Assembly (NCBI GenBank): GCA_030323885.1
Contig: CM059203.1
Span: forward strand, 4,216,001 to 4,280,000
Origin: Branchipolynoe longqiensis
Lineage: Eukaryota; Annelida; Polychaeta; Phyllodocida; Polynoidae
DNA: 64,000 nt
Reading direction: 5' to 3'
A program made the translations under genes and the position numbers. The notes beneath the pieces are model-generated. The model was not told the origin of the DNA and made no database searches. It saw only the letters and a list, made by a program, of their open reading frames with translations. Of the stretch, positions 53,398 to 63,117 are shown piece by piece. Every line of letters starts with the position of its first letter. The stretch's first letter is position 1.

Positions 53398-53456
53398 CAG
53401 GATTCACCCGGTACTCGCGTGTACTACAAGTACCGGGTGAATCTTTTATCTAGGTG
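53398..53456. mobile_element. minimal hairpin version of the CTAGATAAA MITE
   Basis: GATTCACCCGGTACT and AGTACCGGGTGAATC lie only about 13 bp apart, followed by TTTTATCTAG. It keeps the ends of 49,122-49,498 but almost none of the interior. Confidence 0.8.
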
Positions 53457-54196
53457 CAGTTATGAAATGTGCTAGTTTCAGCTGATCTCAGCTCTTGTTT
53501 GAAATATAGAACACCAACTAAAAAAAATATATATATATATGATAAATTAAGATATTAATCTTTTATCCAGCATTGTGCATGTTGCTAGTAACATGAGTAA
53601 TTGACTACATCACGGTTCCAGCGGCGCGGTGCATTGTGGGATGCATCAAAGCAAACCCCCCCCCCCCAAAAGCACATGGCACATGCTAATACACTGGGTG
53701 CAGCTATCAAATGTGTTAGTTTCAGCTCATCTCAGCTCTTGTTTGAAACATAGAATACTAACTAAAAAAATATATATAATAAATTAAGATATTAATCTTT
53801 TATCCAGCATTGCATTTACATCAATATAATCAGCACATCTTATGCCATGTGCATTTAGATTTAGAAAGATCTAGGCACTCAGACTAGTGTTAGAGCCATA
53901 GCCAGAGTACTCAATGCATTGTCAATGGCAGTGAGCAATCTCCATACATAAAAAGTAAAATATTGATAAAACTACACCACCTAGAGACAAACCGCTTGGA
54001 ACACATATAGAAAACATGTTTAACAAAAAGATTATATTAAATTGATAAGGTTAGGGTTTTGGATTTCTATTATTTTTGAATAAAACTAACGTTTTTCACT
54101 GCGCGCATTGGCAAACTCAATGGGCGTACGCCTTTGCTTTGCTCCCAACGCCGTTTTCAGCGCATGCGCAGTCGGAAACGTGATATGACGCTGGAG
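53457..54196. repeat. spacer with two copies of a ~110 bp repeat
   Basis: GTTTCAGCT(G/C)ATCTCAGCTC through TTAATCTTTTATCCAGCATT occurs at 53,468-53,577 and 53,712-53,813, about 240 bp apart, with the TTCCAGCGGCGCGG block between them. The remainder (53,820-54,196) shows nothing recognisable. Confidence 0.6.
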
Positions 54197-54208
54197 ACCG
54201 TGCTGGGG

Positions 54209-54525
54209 AAACAGAATGCATGACCTATTTACTAAAGTAAAACAAGAAAACATTTTAGGCTTTTTGAGGGCAGCTGGTTTGTATCATCTCATATAGTTTT
54301 TTAAACAAATTTCATCAGTGAATAGTACTATCATTTAGAATTGTATTTAGCTTGACCAGAAAATATATGATTGTGAGTTTACAAAATTCATGAGTGTTCA
54401 TTGACAACAAATTGATATTATGCTTTAACATGTAAAAGCGATGGTTTGAACAAAAACAAACATTTCTCGCCGTGAATATGGCCTATACTGCTGACACAGC
54501 GTAAAGCAACCACCAATCAATCAAA
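54209..54525 (+). mobile_element. LINE-A, 5'-truncated 317 bp copy with 12 bp TSD
   Basis: Contains only the last ~30 codons of ORF2 (KQENILGFLRAAGLYHLI-type end) and the whole 3' UTR, ending CACCAATCAATCAAA. ACCGTGCTGGGG flanks it at 54,197-54,208 and 54,526-54,537. This fixes the 3' terminus of the family and the TSD length of its integration. Confidence 0.92.
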
Positions 54526-54537
54526 ACCGTGCTGGGG

Positions 54538-54946
54538 TACCAGGATAACTTCATAACGTATGACTAGGATAACTTCATAACGTAAGCTTGGGGAGGTTGT
54601 CACCGGTAACTTGTGGCTTTCACCACGTTGGAGACCGTGCTAGGGTACCGGGACAGTTCTTGTGTTGCCAGGGGTTTCTAGGACACAAACAATAGTAGCA
54701 TTTCTCTATGGATACAAAAGATTCCTGGTAAGCCACTTCGACAACGGCCATTCACTGCTGTAACGCTGTAGAGTACGGTTCGGATGCCAAAGTCAGTCTC
54801 AACGGTAAAGAAACACTATACGGTGGTGACATTTTTTTTTTTTCCGTCGTTTTCTTTTAAGTGTCTTATTTTGGCATTACTGTTACTTTTAGTTCAAAAT
54901 TGGGGTTTATTTTTGTATATTTAGTTATATTTATACATTTCGGATG
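54538..54946. other. unassigned; two near-identical 19 bp direct repeats
   Basis: AGGATAACTTCATAACGTA occurs twice, 25 bp apart (54,541 and 54,566). GGAGACCGTGCT(A/G)GGGTACC is another local repeat. The right part (from about 54,836) is the first copy of the degenerate ~170 bp repeat described at 54,836-56,890. Confidence 0.5.
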
Positions 54947-54957
54947 TCTTTGTGTTC

Positions 54958-55016
54958 CCGTCCTGATATGACCTTAGATGTTGCTAGGACGTAAAACAAC
55001 AACAAACAAACAAACA
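54958..55016 (+). mobile_element. SINE, 5'-truncated 59 bp tail copy with TSD
   Basis: CCTGATATGACCTTAGATGT, then TGCTAGGACGTAAAAC and an AAC/AAAC tail match the 3' end of the SINE at 34,530-34,860. TCTTTGTGTTC is present on both sides (54,947-54,957 and 55,017-55,027), an 11 bp TSD, so this is a genuine independent insertion. Confidence 0.85.
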
Positions 55017-56399
55017 TCTTTGTGTTCTTTTGAAGTAACATCACTGGGATATTTGATTTACAGGTGTGTGATTGTGATTGGGGTGTTTGTAACCTTACGA
55101 CGGTTACCGGTTGCAGAACTGCAACATTGGGTAGAGAGGCTCTGATAAATCGGCCCAATCTGTGGTTGAAGACTTAACTTCGTGGCCAGCAGCGAATCTC
55201 TTCGTTCCGGGGTGTAGTTGAGCTGTAGGTGTGTGTAGTGTAGTGTAGCACTTGAATCCGGTCAGCAGGAGGGGTTTGAGGAAGGCGGGAAAAGGTGGGA
55301 GCAGCAGTCGTTCCAGCAACAAGAACAAGACAGAGAAATAGTAAAGGTGGATGGCCCCACCCAAGAACACAACTAGCCTGGTCAGGGGAAGAAGTGTGCC
55401 TGGGAAAAATCGAAATGGGCAGAATATAGGAAAGAGAAATGAGGAGAGTTGAGTCAAAGGACCGTGTCTATTTGCTCTATGGTGACCATCCAGCGAGCCA
55501 TAGACACGGACAGAGTAAGAGTAGAAAGTAAAAATACCAGCGGGCTCCCCCTCCTGGAACTCTTTTCAGACATATCGAGGAGGAGCCAGGCCGGCGGAGA
55601 GGTGATAGAGAGAGGTGTGGAGAGAGTGCAGTCCGGATAGCAAGTGATACATTCATTCATTCATTCATCATTCATACAGACAGAGACAGACAGACAAGAC
55701 AGATATTTTTATTTACAGGTCACTGTCAGTGTCACTCACTCAGTGCTCTGACTGGTTGGAAGAGCCTGACACAGGTCACTTTAGTTGTATTTCTGTTTAT
55801 TGCCATTTGGAACCAATTTTAGTTTATTTAGAACAACTTTGCAGATTTATTAGTATTGGATTATTATTTAATAACTGCTGGTGATTTGATTATTATTTAA
55901 TAACGGCGGCGAAATGTCTCGGTCTGTTGCTGATTAAAACAAATTGCCAGTTATCTAGCAACAGGGTACTTTTCGGATTTTTAATATTTACTGGACGATA
56001 CTTCATTTTGTGAGGTCAGAAATGGTAATTAGAGCATTTTAGGCCCCTGACTTGGATAGTTTGATACTTAATTAGTTTTATTTAATAGAGTTATTCTGAG
56101 GGAAACTGAGAAAAGAGATGGACGAACATGGGCAAGAGAATGGGGACCAGGAGATCGGTTTCTCTCGGCCGTTTTATTCGGTTTTCTTTTAAAACGTTTT
56201 ATTTTTGGCATTAGTGTTACTTTTAATACAAAATTAGGATTTATTTGTTTTCTATTTATTCACATTTATAGATTTTGGATAGTTTTAGGTTCATATGAAG
56301 TAATATGACCCGGGGATTGATTTCTCATGGTTGATTTCGTCGTGTTCTTTTACAACGTCTTATTTTTGGCATTGATGCTAATTTTAATTTAGGATGTAT

Positions 56400-56401
<2 letters not shown>

Positions 56402-56430
<29 letters not shown>

Positions 56431-56785
56431 CCTCTTCTTTGATGCAGGCTTGTGGTAGCCTATACAAAGCTCTCAGCTCTCAGCTCTAATGGTATGCAGC
56501 CTCGAAATCGTACAGGAATGTTTCTCTGGCCCAGGCCCTGTCCAGCGCATTCTTGAATTGATTCATGGTAGCTGTTTCCACCGCTTCTTCCAGTAGCTCA
56601 TTCCACATGTTTATCACTCGCTGTGAAAAGAAAGCCCCTCTGAGTGAGCTATTGTACCTTGGCTTGATACGCTTCTTGGAGTGACCTCTGGTATTGCTTC
56701 CCTGTATGCGTCTGAATAGCAAGGCCTCATCCACATTATACTCAGCATTCAGGAACTTCCATGTGTTGATCATGTCCCCACGAAT
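56402..56785 (-). pseudogene. CR1-like LINE, C-terminal fragment with (ATT)n tail
   Basis: The minus-strand frame 56,486-56,773 encodes INTWKFLNAEYNVDEALLFR, RGHSKKRIKPRYNSSLRGAF, FSQRVINMWNELLEEAVETA and FKNALDRAW. The series RGHS..L....FF..RV.N.WN.LP...V.A.....FK..LD..W is the usual C-terminus of CR1/L2-type RTs. On the minus strand it ends in an (AAT)n tail (56,402-56,431). It inserted into the degenerate repeat that resumes at about 56,786. A different subfamily from the CR1-like copies at 3.8 and 35.2 kb. Confidence 0.8.
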
Positions 56786-56890
56786 TTGTTTTATATTTAT
56801 TCATATTTAAAGGTTTCGGATAGTTTTAGGTTTGTATGGAGTGATATGACCTGCAGAAGATTGATTGCATATTTAGTTATATATATACAT

Positions 56891-57372
56891 TTCGGATGTT
56901 TTAGGGTTTTGAATTAACAGACTGGAATTTACCAAATGTATTTCACTGTATTAACCATGCCTTCCACCTTAGCTGTGTCATCAATAGCTGGTAGGACTGT
57001 CATTTAAATGTAAAAAGTAACATTATGCAAGTAACCAAGAAATATGACCCACCATAGTTGTGCTACTGGGAGATGGTCGGGTAGTTTATTCTAAAATTAG
57101 AATATTAACATGTCAGTTTATGTAATGCACAGATAATTGTCATTACCTCCCTACCATAGGCATAGCTGAACATACAAAAACTGGCTTAGTGGCAACGTGT
57201 GAGATGGTGGCCAACAGTAGGGCCTACAGAAGTCATCCGCCAGCTCATGAAAAGACAGGGATGACACAACAAGAAACGTTGCGGTGCATTATACCTCAGG
57301 ACGGAGTAGGTCTTCTAATACTTGCTGAGAACGAGGGATCGATACAGCAAGAAACGGTGCGGTAAGGAAGCA
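56891..57372. other. unassigned stretch
   Basis: No recognised element. AAGAAACG(T/G)TGCGGT occurs twice, at about 57,270 and 57,350. Confidence 0.45.
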
Positions 57373-58197
57373 TTACTGAATTTTTTTTATCATCTCTTGT
57401 CCCTCTTTCGCACTGCCTTCGCGATGTAGTTGTTTTCTGTGTATTTGGCATGTGGTGCACTGCTCGATTCGTTTTGCGATCTGTGAGTCTATGTTTGGCC
57501 AAAAGACTGTGTCGCGAGCGAGTTGTTTTGTTTTAGTAACACCGAGGTGCGTTTCATGTAGAGTTTCTATGACTCGATTGCGTAATCTGCTGGGGACAAT
57601 TAGTCTATTGCCTTTCATGATCATGTTGTTCTCGACTGACAGATTGGCTTTATGTGTGTTATATGGGATTAGTGATGCTTGTACGTCTTTGTCATGTGTT
57701 GGCCATCCTTTTGTTATGTAGCTTTTGAATTGTTGCATGTCGCTGTCTACCTTGTACTCGCTCATAATTTCGATCATTAGATCTGATGTGGTGTCGATCG
57801 ATGCTACGCTGAACATATCGTCAAACAGATCTCTCGGTTCTAGCGATTCACTGTGCGCCCGGGATAGTGTGTCTGCAAAAAACAATTTAGCGCCCTGTAC
57901 TTGTGTTAGTGACAAATTATAGTTTTGCAGCCTCATGCGCATGCGTTGCATGCGCACGGACAGCTTGTGTATTGGCTTTTCCATTATGGCTAGGAGCGGT
58001 TTATGATCTGTCTCAATTTTTCTTACTTGGCCGTATGCATACTCATGAAAACATTGACACCCAAAGCAGATGGCAAGCATCTCTTTTTCTATTACCGCAT
58101 AGTTACTTTGAGCATTATCAAGTGCCCTGGAGGCCATAGCTACTGGCTTCTGATTTTGTAACAATACGGCCCCTAATCCTGATTGGCAGGCGGCCAG
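57373..58197 (-). pseudogene. gypsy Pol: RNase H and integrase N-terminal domain
   Basis: The frame to 58,164, extended upstream to the stop near 58,198, gives GLGAVLLQNQKPVAMASRAL, NYAVIEKEMLAICFGCQCFH, then TDHKPLLAIMEK (RNase H) and LSRAHSE. The integrase zinc domain follows: HETHLGVTKTKQLARDTVFW, then CTTCQIHRKQ, keeping the H-x3-H...C-x2-C pairing. The frame ends at 57,373 soon after the zinc domain, so no catalytic core. The TAG near 58,198 interrupts VIV-x-ADASQSGLG-type sequence at the RT/RNase H connection. Confidence 0.85.
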
Positions 58198-59025
58198 CTA
58201 TATGACGATAGGCTTGTGTACATCATAGTATGCCAGCACTGGAGCATCTTTGAGCTTTTGTTTCAGGTTACTGAATGCTGATTCTTGTTCGACTTGCCAG
58301 TGCCATGCCATGTCCTTTGCCAACAGTGTCCGTAAAGGTTTGGCAATTTCTGACATGTTCGGTATGAACTTATGTACATACCCGACCATGCCGAGAAATC
58401 GCTGTACACCGGGCTTGTTGTGTGGCACGGGCAAGTCGACTATTGCTTGTACTCGAGCAGGGTCTGGTCGCACTCCCTCTTGAGTGAGGAGATGACTGAC
58501 ATACGACACCTGTTTCTGGCAGATTTTCGATTTGTCTGCATTTAATTTCAAATTTACTGCTCTTGCGCGTTCCAGTACGGACTTAAGCGTGTGATCATGG
58601 TACTCGATTGTGGCCCCATATATTAGTACGTCATCTGTTACCACTCCTACTCCTGGCAGATCCCCTAGTATCCGCTGCATTTCTTTGATAAAGATATCCC
58701 CGGCTGTCCTAATGCCAAAATGCAGCCAAGTATATCTATACCGCCTCCATGGGGTGTTGAAAGTGCAGAGATGTGAGCTTTGTTCATCTAGCTGGGTCTG
58801 CCAGTACACTGACTTGGCGTCTAACACAGAGAAATATTTAGCGTGAACGGTGTTTGCTATTATTTCATCTATAGTCCGGGTAGGGTATGGGCCTCTTATG
58901 ATTGCCTTGTTAAGCTTTGTGGGGTCTAAACATATGCGTAATTTGTGCGGCTTACGGACAATTGTTATTGAGTTGACCCATTTGGTCGGCTCATGCTGTT
59001 CGGTAATGACCCCTAATTTAATCAT
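58198..59025 (-). pseudogene. gypsy Pol: reverse transcriptase
   Basis: 275 codons: MIKLGVITEQHEPTKWVNSI, RICLDPTKLNKAIIRGPYPT, motif A FSVLDAKSVYWQTQLD, motif B-like FGIRTAGDIFIKEMQRIL, catalytic VVTDDVLIYG and connection block RFLGMVGYVHKFIPNMSEIA. The catalytic box reads VTDD where most gypsy RTs have Y/FVDD, and GYWQ is SVYWQ and GLSSAPE-type is RTAGDIF, so several substitutions hit conserved positions. A single TGA at the left edge of protease/RT (59,026-59,028) separates it from the upstream frame. Confidence 0.88.
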
Positions 59026-59754
59026 TCATTTTATTTCATCGTGAACTTGACCCTGAATAGCATATGGGATACTTCTTGGTGGATCTACGACTGGCATTAC
59101 AAGCGGATCGGTATAGATTACAGCGTTTGTTTTGATCAGGCCAAGTCCACAGAATACATCGGAATATTGGCTCACCAGTTCATCGGCATGTTTGCTGCAG
59201 GATCCTGTTGACTGTGTCCCAGTGACCGTTGTTTTCGACACCTCATCAATCCTGGCGAGGATTCCCAGTTGGATACATGCCTTTTGTCCTAATATGGGGT
59301 GTCCTCTTTGAACGATCTGGAACTTGATCTTGTGCCCATTTGTGTTTAGGATCGCCTCACCATCCGGGACAATTCGATGCCCTGAATAGGTGATCAGTCG
59401 ACATTTCGATTTCATCAGTGTTGTCTCCTTCAACTTGTTGAAGATCTCGCGTGGGATCAGGTTGGCCTGCGATCTGGAGTCCACCTTGAAACGTATGTCC
59501 TGGTCCTCCACGCGAGCATTTTTGTGCCACAGTCCGGCGCGATCATCATGATCGTTGTTGACTGCGCCGACGAATAAGTCCGCCTCCAGACTGTCCACAC
59601 TCGTCGCCGCTGCTGCTCCTTTGTATCCCATACCACACGTGTAGTCTGGGTGACCTGTAGATATTTCATTCACTGGTGTAGACTTGCTTCTGCATACAAT
59701 CTCGAAGTGTCCTAGCTTGCGGCAGTAATTACATGTTTTGCCACGGGCCCACAC
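59026..59754 (-). pseudogene. gypsy nucleocapsid knuckle and protease
   Basis: Starts in ARGKTCNYCRKLGHFEIVC, a C-x2-C-x4-H-x4-C zinc knuckle. The aspartic protease follows: IRFKVDSRSQANLIP, VDSG-type active site altered to DSR, and downstream HPILGQKACIQLGIL (hydrophobic-hydrophobic-Gly block). The region before RT has YSDVFCGLGLIKTN...DPPRSIPYAI. With Arg in place of the active-site Gly the protease is unlikely to work. In-frame stop TGA at the end. Confidence 0.85.
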
Positions 59755-60464
59755 GCTCCCCTAAGGTGATCGTAACCGCAGTTGCCGCATGTGGTGTTGC
59801 CGGCCCTGTTGTTGTTGTTCGGACCACATGACTTCCAAGATGGCGTCGTTGTGGGCCTGCCAGCCCGTGCGCCGGAGATGGTGTCTACTTCTTTTAAGTG
59901 GTCTTCGGGATTTTCGTTCAAATGTCCGGCATTGTACTCACTCAACTGGCATATTTCCATGCATTTTTGTAGAGTGAGGTCCACCTCCGCTGTTTGAAGT
60001 AACTTGTTTTGTAATTCCCTGTTCCGAACGCCTGCTACTATTCGGTTGCGTAATAATGTTTCCTCCATTGGACCGTACTCGCACTCAGACACTTTGTCAC
60101 GGAGAGCAGTGATATACGCAGTGGTGTCTTCGGAAGTTTGGTTATGAGAGTTGAATCGAAATCGGGTTATAATGATGTTTCCCCGACCGATACAATACCT
60201 CCGAAACGCGTTGACTAGCGGTTCTATCTTGTCTTCATCCTCGGGTGGCAAGTCCAAGTTGTCATACGCTTTGTGGGCTTCAGGGCCTGCCACGTGCAGG
60301 AACACGCAGCACTGAACATCTTCTGGTTTTGTTTTTACTCCTGCGGCCGTCGCATATATTCTGTAGGCCCTGTACCAGGTTTTCCAGTTACTGCTTGCAT
60401 TTGTGTCTAATATTAGTGTTCCGGGAGGCTTTAGACCTGTCAGTGCCATATCACTAGTTGACAT
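59712..60464 (-). pseudogene. gypsy Gag
   Basis: 250 codons: MALTGLKPPGTLILDTNASS, NWKTWYRAYRIYATAAGV, a capsid-like domain (RRYCIGRGNIIITRFRFNSH, TTAYITALRDKVSECEYG, LLRNRIVAGVRNRELQNKLL) and a first zinc knuckle CGNCGYDHLRGAC. After GAC the frame is lost: PVAKHVITAAS is out of phase with the second knuckle, which continues in the 59,026-59,754 frame. The listed start ATG overlaps the putative primer-binding site (60,462-60,473); ATG at 60,447-60,449 (MALTG) is the more natural start. Confidence 0.85.
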
Positions 60465-60473
60465 CTGACACCA
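60462..60473 (-). promoter_or_regulatory. putative primer-binding site
   Basis: Immediately after the LTR end (TTTACA), the minus strand reads TGGTGTCAGATG. TGG complements a tRNA CCA end, which is the expected place and start for a minus-strand primer site. The tRNA was not identified. Confidence 0.6.
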
Positions 60474-60589
60474 TGTAAAGAGAACGTCTGTACGCTTCTG
60501 TCGATGTATAGCAAGACTTTATTTATGGAACTCTCCGTACAACTTCTGCCAGGGTGCGCGAGCATACATACAGATATGACACTCCAACA
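60474..60589 (-). repeat. 5' LTR of the gypsy element (116 bp)
   Basis: On the minus strand it begins TGTTGGAGTGTCATATCTG and ends CTCTTTACA, the TGT...ACA form of LTRs. AATAAA lies at about 60,521-60,526 (minus), suitable as a poly(A) signal. No second LTR exists in the window for comparison, so the outer boundary is inferred. Confidence 0.65.
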
Positions 60590-60820
60590 CACACGCAATC
60601 AATGCGCTGCCCGGCTGCCACTAATGGACTTCAACAGGGCTCGGACGAAGAGTCGGACGAAGAGTGTCTTCATTCGGGTCAGATCTACCAAGACGGCGAG
60701 ATTGGGACAGGATATCTTCACGGTTAAGCTGCCGTGTATTACAGGGTCCTTGTGCTGCCCGGTTCACGCCTGGAAAAGGTATATTCCTCTGATGGCGTCA
60801 ACACTACTTAAGGCTCAACC
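60590..60820 (+). pseudogene. tyrosine-recombinase retroelement fragment
   Basis: Frame 60,504-60,902 contains RTKSVFIRVRSTKTARLGQD, IFTVKLPCITGSLCCPVHAW and KRYIPLMASTLLKA. This is the middle part of a DIRS/Crypton-type tyrosine recombinase, between the first Arg box and the HxxR box. It stops short of the HxxR motif seen at 63.6 kb and shares near-identical sequence with 63,420-63,575. Confidence 0.75.
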
Positions 60821-60915
60821 CACTTCCCACATGCTCACCGACAATCAAATAGTTTTTTCATCTTCATTTGCATGCCTGCCGGATGACATAGGCCAGTTGT
60901 GATGCTCCTCAACTT

Positions 60916-61765
60916 TCACAAATATGTGTAATGATGCAATTAATGGGTGTATATACCTCAAGTAACAACCAATGCTTTATATTTATTTGAACGTTTGACA
61001 CTTCGAGCTGACAAGATTATAGCGAGTAGTACTAACAGATCACACGACAACCATGAATTAATTAAAATATGTAGAGCTTTTGAGGCAGAGGTTTTGTCAT
61101 CATCAGAATACAAGTCTATTAACGCTTTGATGAGATTATCCGAGTAGGATAGTCCCTTAGAGCCTCTTGTCCCTCTTTGGCGCTGCCTGGCAGTATTCCG
61201 AACAACATGCAAACTCAGCAAATATGCTCAAACTAATGGACTTCATAACGGTGCACAACCATCTCCTCATACGTTCACCGGCAATCCAATTGCCGTTCAT
61301 TTTCATTTGGATGCCTGCCGGATGCCATAGGCCGGTTGTCATGCTTCTCACTTTCAACTGACTTGTGTGTTGATGATGTCACTGCCGTTAAAATGTTATG
61401 TTAACACTAAACGCAAGATGCAGGATAGTGGTAGAAATCAGGCACAAGAGAGTAGAGATCAAGCACAAGAGTAGGCTTAATAACTCAAATTTGAAGGCAG
61501 GAAAAGTCGTTTGGTAGGGTTGTCATGGTGGCATATCAACAACGAACTCTAAATACATAGTAACAAACAGATTGAATGACATTAAAGATACCAGAAAAGT
61601 AGTGGATGGGGAAGTAGAGGTGAATATGCATGTTTACTTAATGCAGAGATTAACAGTAAGGTACAAGGAGATAGGGATTCATTTTTATACAACTCATCTG
61701 ATACTCTGCAGCCTAACTCAGATCAGGATAAGGCACCGGAGTCACTTATCCCTCTTTGGTGCAGG
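60916..61765. other. unassigned, includes remnants near 61.0-61.2 kb
   Basis: Positions 60,990-61,150 encode LTLRADKIIASSTNRSHDNH and AFEAEVLSSSEYKSINALMR in one plus frame of 66 codons, perhaps a piece of a retroelement protein. I cannot assign it. CTTGTCCCTCTTTGG occurs at 61,167 and, in varied form, at 57,402 and 61,747. Confidence 0.4.
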
Positions 61766-62101
61766 AATTTTAAGGAATTATTTAACAGGTATGTTTATTA
61801 ATATGTTTAGATTATTTTGTAAAAGTTTTGTAATTTATTACGAAGTATTAATGGAATTATTCGTGTTAATACGATTTGAATTATCCGATATGGTTTGTTT
61901 ACTTCGAATCACCACCGGACCACGTGCGATCGTTGAGCAGCGTTCATTTTCTACAAATAACTCCAAAAATCGGAGGAATTTTAAGGAATTATTTAACAGG
62001 TTTGTTTATTAATATGTGTAGATTATTTTGTAAAAGTTTTGTAATTTATTAGGATGTATTGATGGAATTATTCGTGTTAATACGATTTGAATTACCCTGT
62101 A
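61766..62101. repeat. direct repeat, ~120 bp, spaced 211-212 bp
   Basis: TTTAAGGAATTATTTAACAG through GTTAATACGATTTGAATTA occurs at 61,768-61,882 and 61,979-62,093 with few differences. The segment between them (61,883-61,978) is not repeated further. Confidence 0.8.
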
Positions 62102-62137
62102 CGGAATGTTGACGAAGAACCGCCATCTTGGTTTTTT

Positions 62138-62620
62138 CCGAGAAGACACTGTCACTATAGTGTCAATACGTACAGACTATATTAAATTTATAAGGTATGG
62201 GTTCTCGATTTCTATTAATTTTGAATAAAACTAATATTTTTCCACCTGTACATATTGACACTAGAGTGACAGTGTCTTCTTGGCTCGTCGGGTCGACGGC
62301 GGCAGCCGCCGTCGAGTCGACGGTGGGAGGTTGGACAAAACAACGTCGGCCCGACAGCATTTGTCGCCGTCGGGCCGACGTTGTTTTGTCGCCGTCGGAT
62401 CGTCGGCGGTTTCCGCCGTCGGGGCGACACTATAGTGACAGTGTCTTCGCGGCCGTCGGGCCGACGTTGTTTTGTCGCCGTCGGCTCGTCGGCGGCTTCC
62501 GCCGTCGGGGCGACGGCGGGAGGTTGGACAAAACAACGTCGGCCCGACGGCGGTTTCCACCGTCGGGCCGCCGGAGCGGCCGCTGTCGGGCCGCCGTCAG
62601 GCCGACGACTGTGTGCTATC
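62138..62620. mobile_element. GC-rich nested foldback cluster
   Basis: AAGACACTGTCACTATAGTG at 62,143 and complements or near-complements at about 62,251-62,278 and 62,425-62,446 form inverted pairs. ACAAAACAACGTCGGCCCGA and its complement alternate at about 62,334, 62,373, 62,458 and 62,527. The rest is made of CCGTCGG/CCGACGG words. It looks like two or more palindromic MITEs inserted in each other. Arg/Ala/Pro-rich open frames through it are by-products. Confidence 0.75.
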
Positions 62621-62725
62621 TGGGTCCTCACATGTTCAACGGCAGTTCATCTGCCGTCTCATCTTCATTTGGATCCGTGACGGTCGCGGAAGGCCGGCCT
62701 TCATGCTCTTCACGTTTCACGGGGT

Positions 62726-63117
62726 TGTATAATAATGAGGCTATAGTTATTATTAGGGGTTTAAAAGCCGAGGAGTTCTCAGTACAGAGATAATAATTGG
62801 AATATGTCAGATGAAGGATTAGACGTGATAGGAGACATAGTAGGTAGTAAGGAGTTAAGGAAGAAACAGAAAGTGGTTGAATTGGTGCTAGGCGACGCAC
62901 TTAGCAGGTTTTACGTATCATAAGAACACAATCTTAATACTACTGAAATGTGTTATGGCTAAGGCCTATCAAAATCTTGGTTAGTATCTGTTTACTGTAG
63001 ATCTGCTTAATGTGTAAATGGTAGTCTTTTGACCTAGGAAGATCGTCTCTACTTGCCTCTCTCTTCCTAGGTCAACATTTCCAGCTGTCAAACAGAATAC
63101 TTGAGTTTATAAAGGCA
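62726..63117. other. unassigned; possible short coding remnant
   Basis: A plus-strand frame of about 39 codons at 62,806-62,922 (MSDEGLDVIGDIVGSKELRK) precedes the tyrosine-recombinase remnant. It could be a piece of the same retroelement, but nothing confirms this. CCTAGGAAGA/TCTTCCTAGG is a small palindrome at 63,033-63,070. Confidence 0.4.

Larger units (their letters stand above)
54836..56890. repeat. degenerate dispersed ~170 bp repeat, three or four copies
   Basis: The pattern TTTCTTTTAA...CTTATTTTTGGCATTA(C/G)TG, then TTTTAAT...AGGATTTATTTG, then TATTTA...CATTT..GGAT(A/G)TTTTAGGTT recurs at about 54,845-54,950, 56,175-56,300, 56,340-56,840 (split by a CR1-like insertion) and partly at 56,870-56,910. 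Copies are diverged. The intervening 55,028-56,170 shows no gene: short frames only, with a (CATT)n run at 55,650-55,675. Confidence 0.55.
57373..60589 (-). mobile_element. Ty3/gypsy retrotransposon, 5' LTR to integrase, truncated
   Basis: On the minus strand: short 5' LTR (60,474-60,589), primer-binding region, gag, nucleocapsid knuckles, protease, reverse transcriptase, RNase H and integrase N-terminus. The order PR-RT-RH-IN is diagnostic of Ty3/gypsy. The DDE integrase core and 3' LTR are missing beyond about 57,400. Decay is light: one frameshift and two in-frame stops. From the gag sequence I would place it near the Mag-type lineages, with low confidence. Confidence 0.88.
60820..62725. 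repeat. three copies of a ~100 bp block around tyrosine-recombinase debris
   Basis: A block with CTCAC(A/C)...CAAT/CAGTT...TCATCTTCATTTG(G/C)AT, then a GCCTGCCGGATG- or CCGTGACGGTCG-like stretch and TCATGCTTCTCAC-like end, occurs at 60,828-60,915, 61,255-61,355 and 62,624-62,725. Each is preceded by different sequence. Possibly the end of a repeated element; no name can be given. Confidence 0.55.

Noticed and set aside
52573..53407. Arg-rich 125-150 codon frames on both strands
   Set aside because: They arise from GCGTGTT/CGCGTT repeats within MITE B and cross the element boundaries.
54541..54590. loxP-like site (ATAACTTC... twice)
   Set aside because: The two ATAACTTCATAACGTA words are direct, not inverted, and differ from the loxP arm and spacer. 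No vector sequence is nearby.
62197..62793. 198-codon Arg/Pro/Ser-rich frame
   Set aside because: Produced by CCGTCGG palindromic repeats; frames are equally open on the complement, which is typical of GC-rich repeats and not of a gene.
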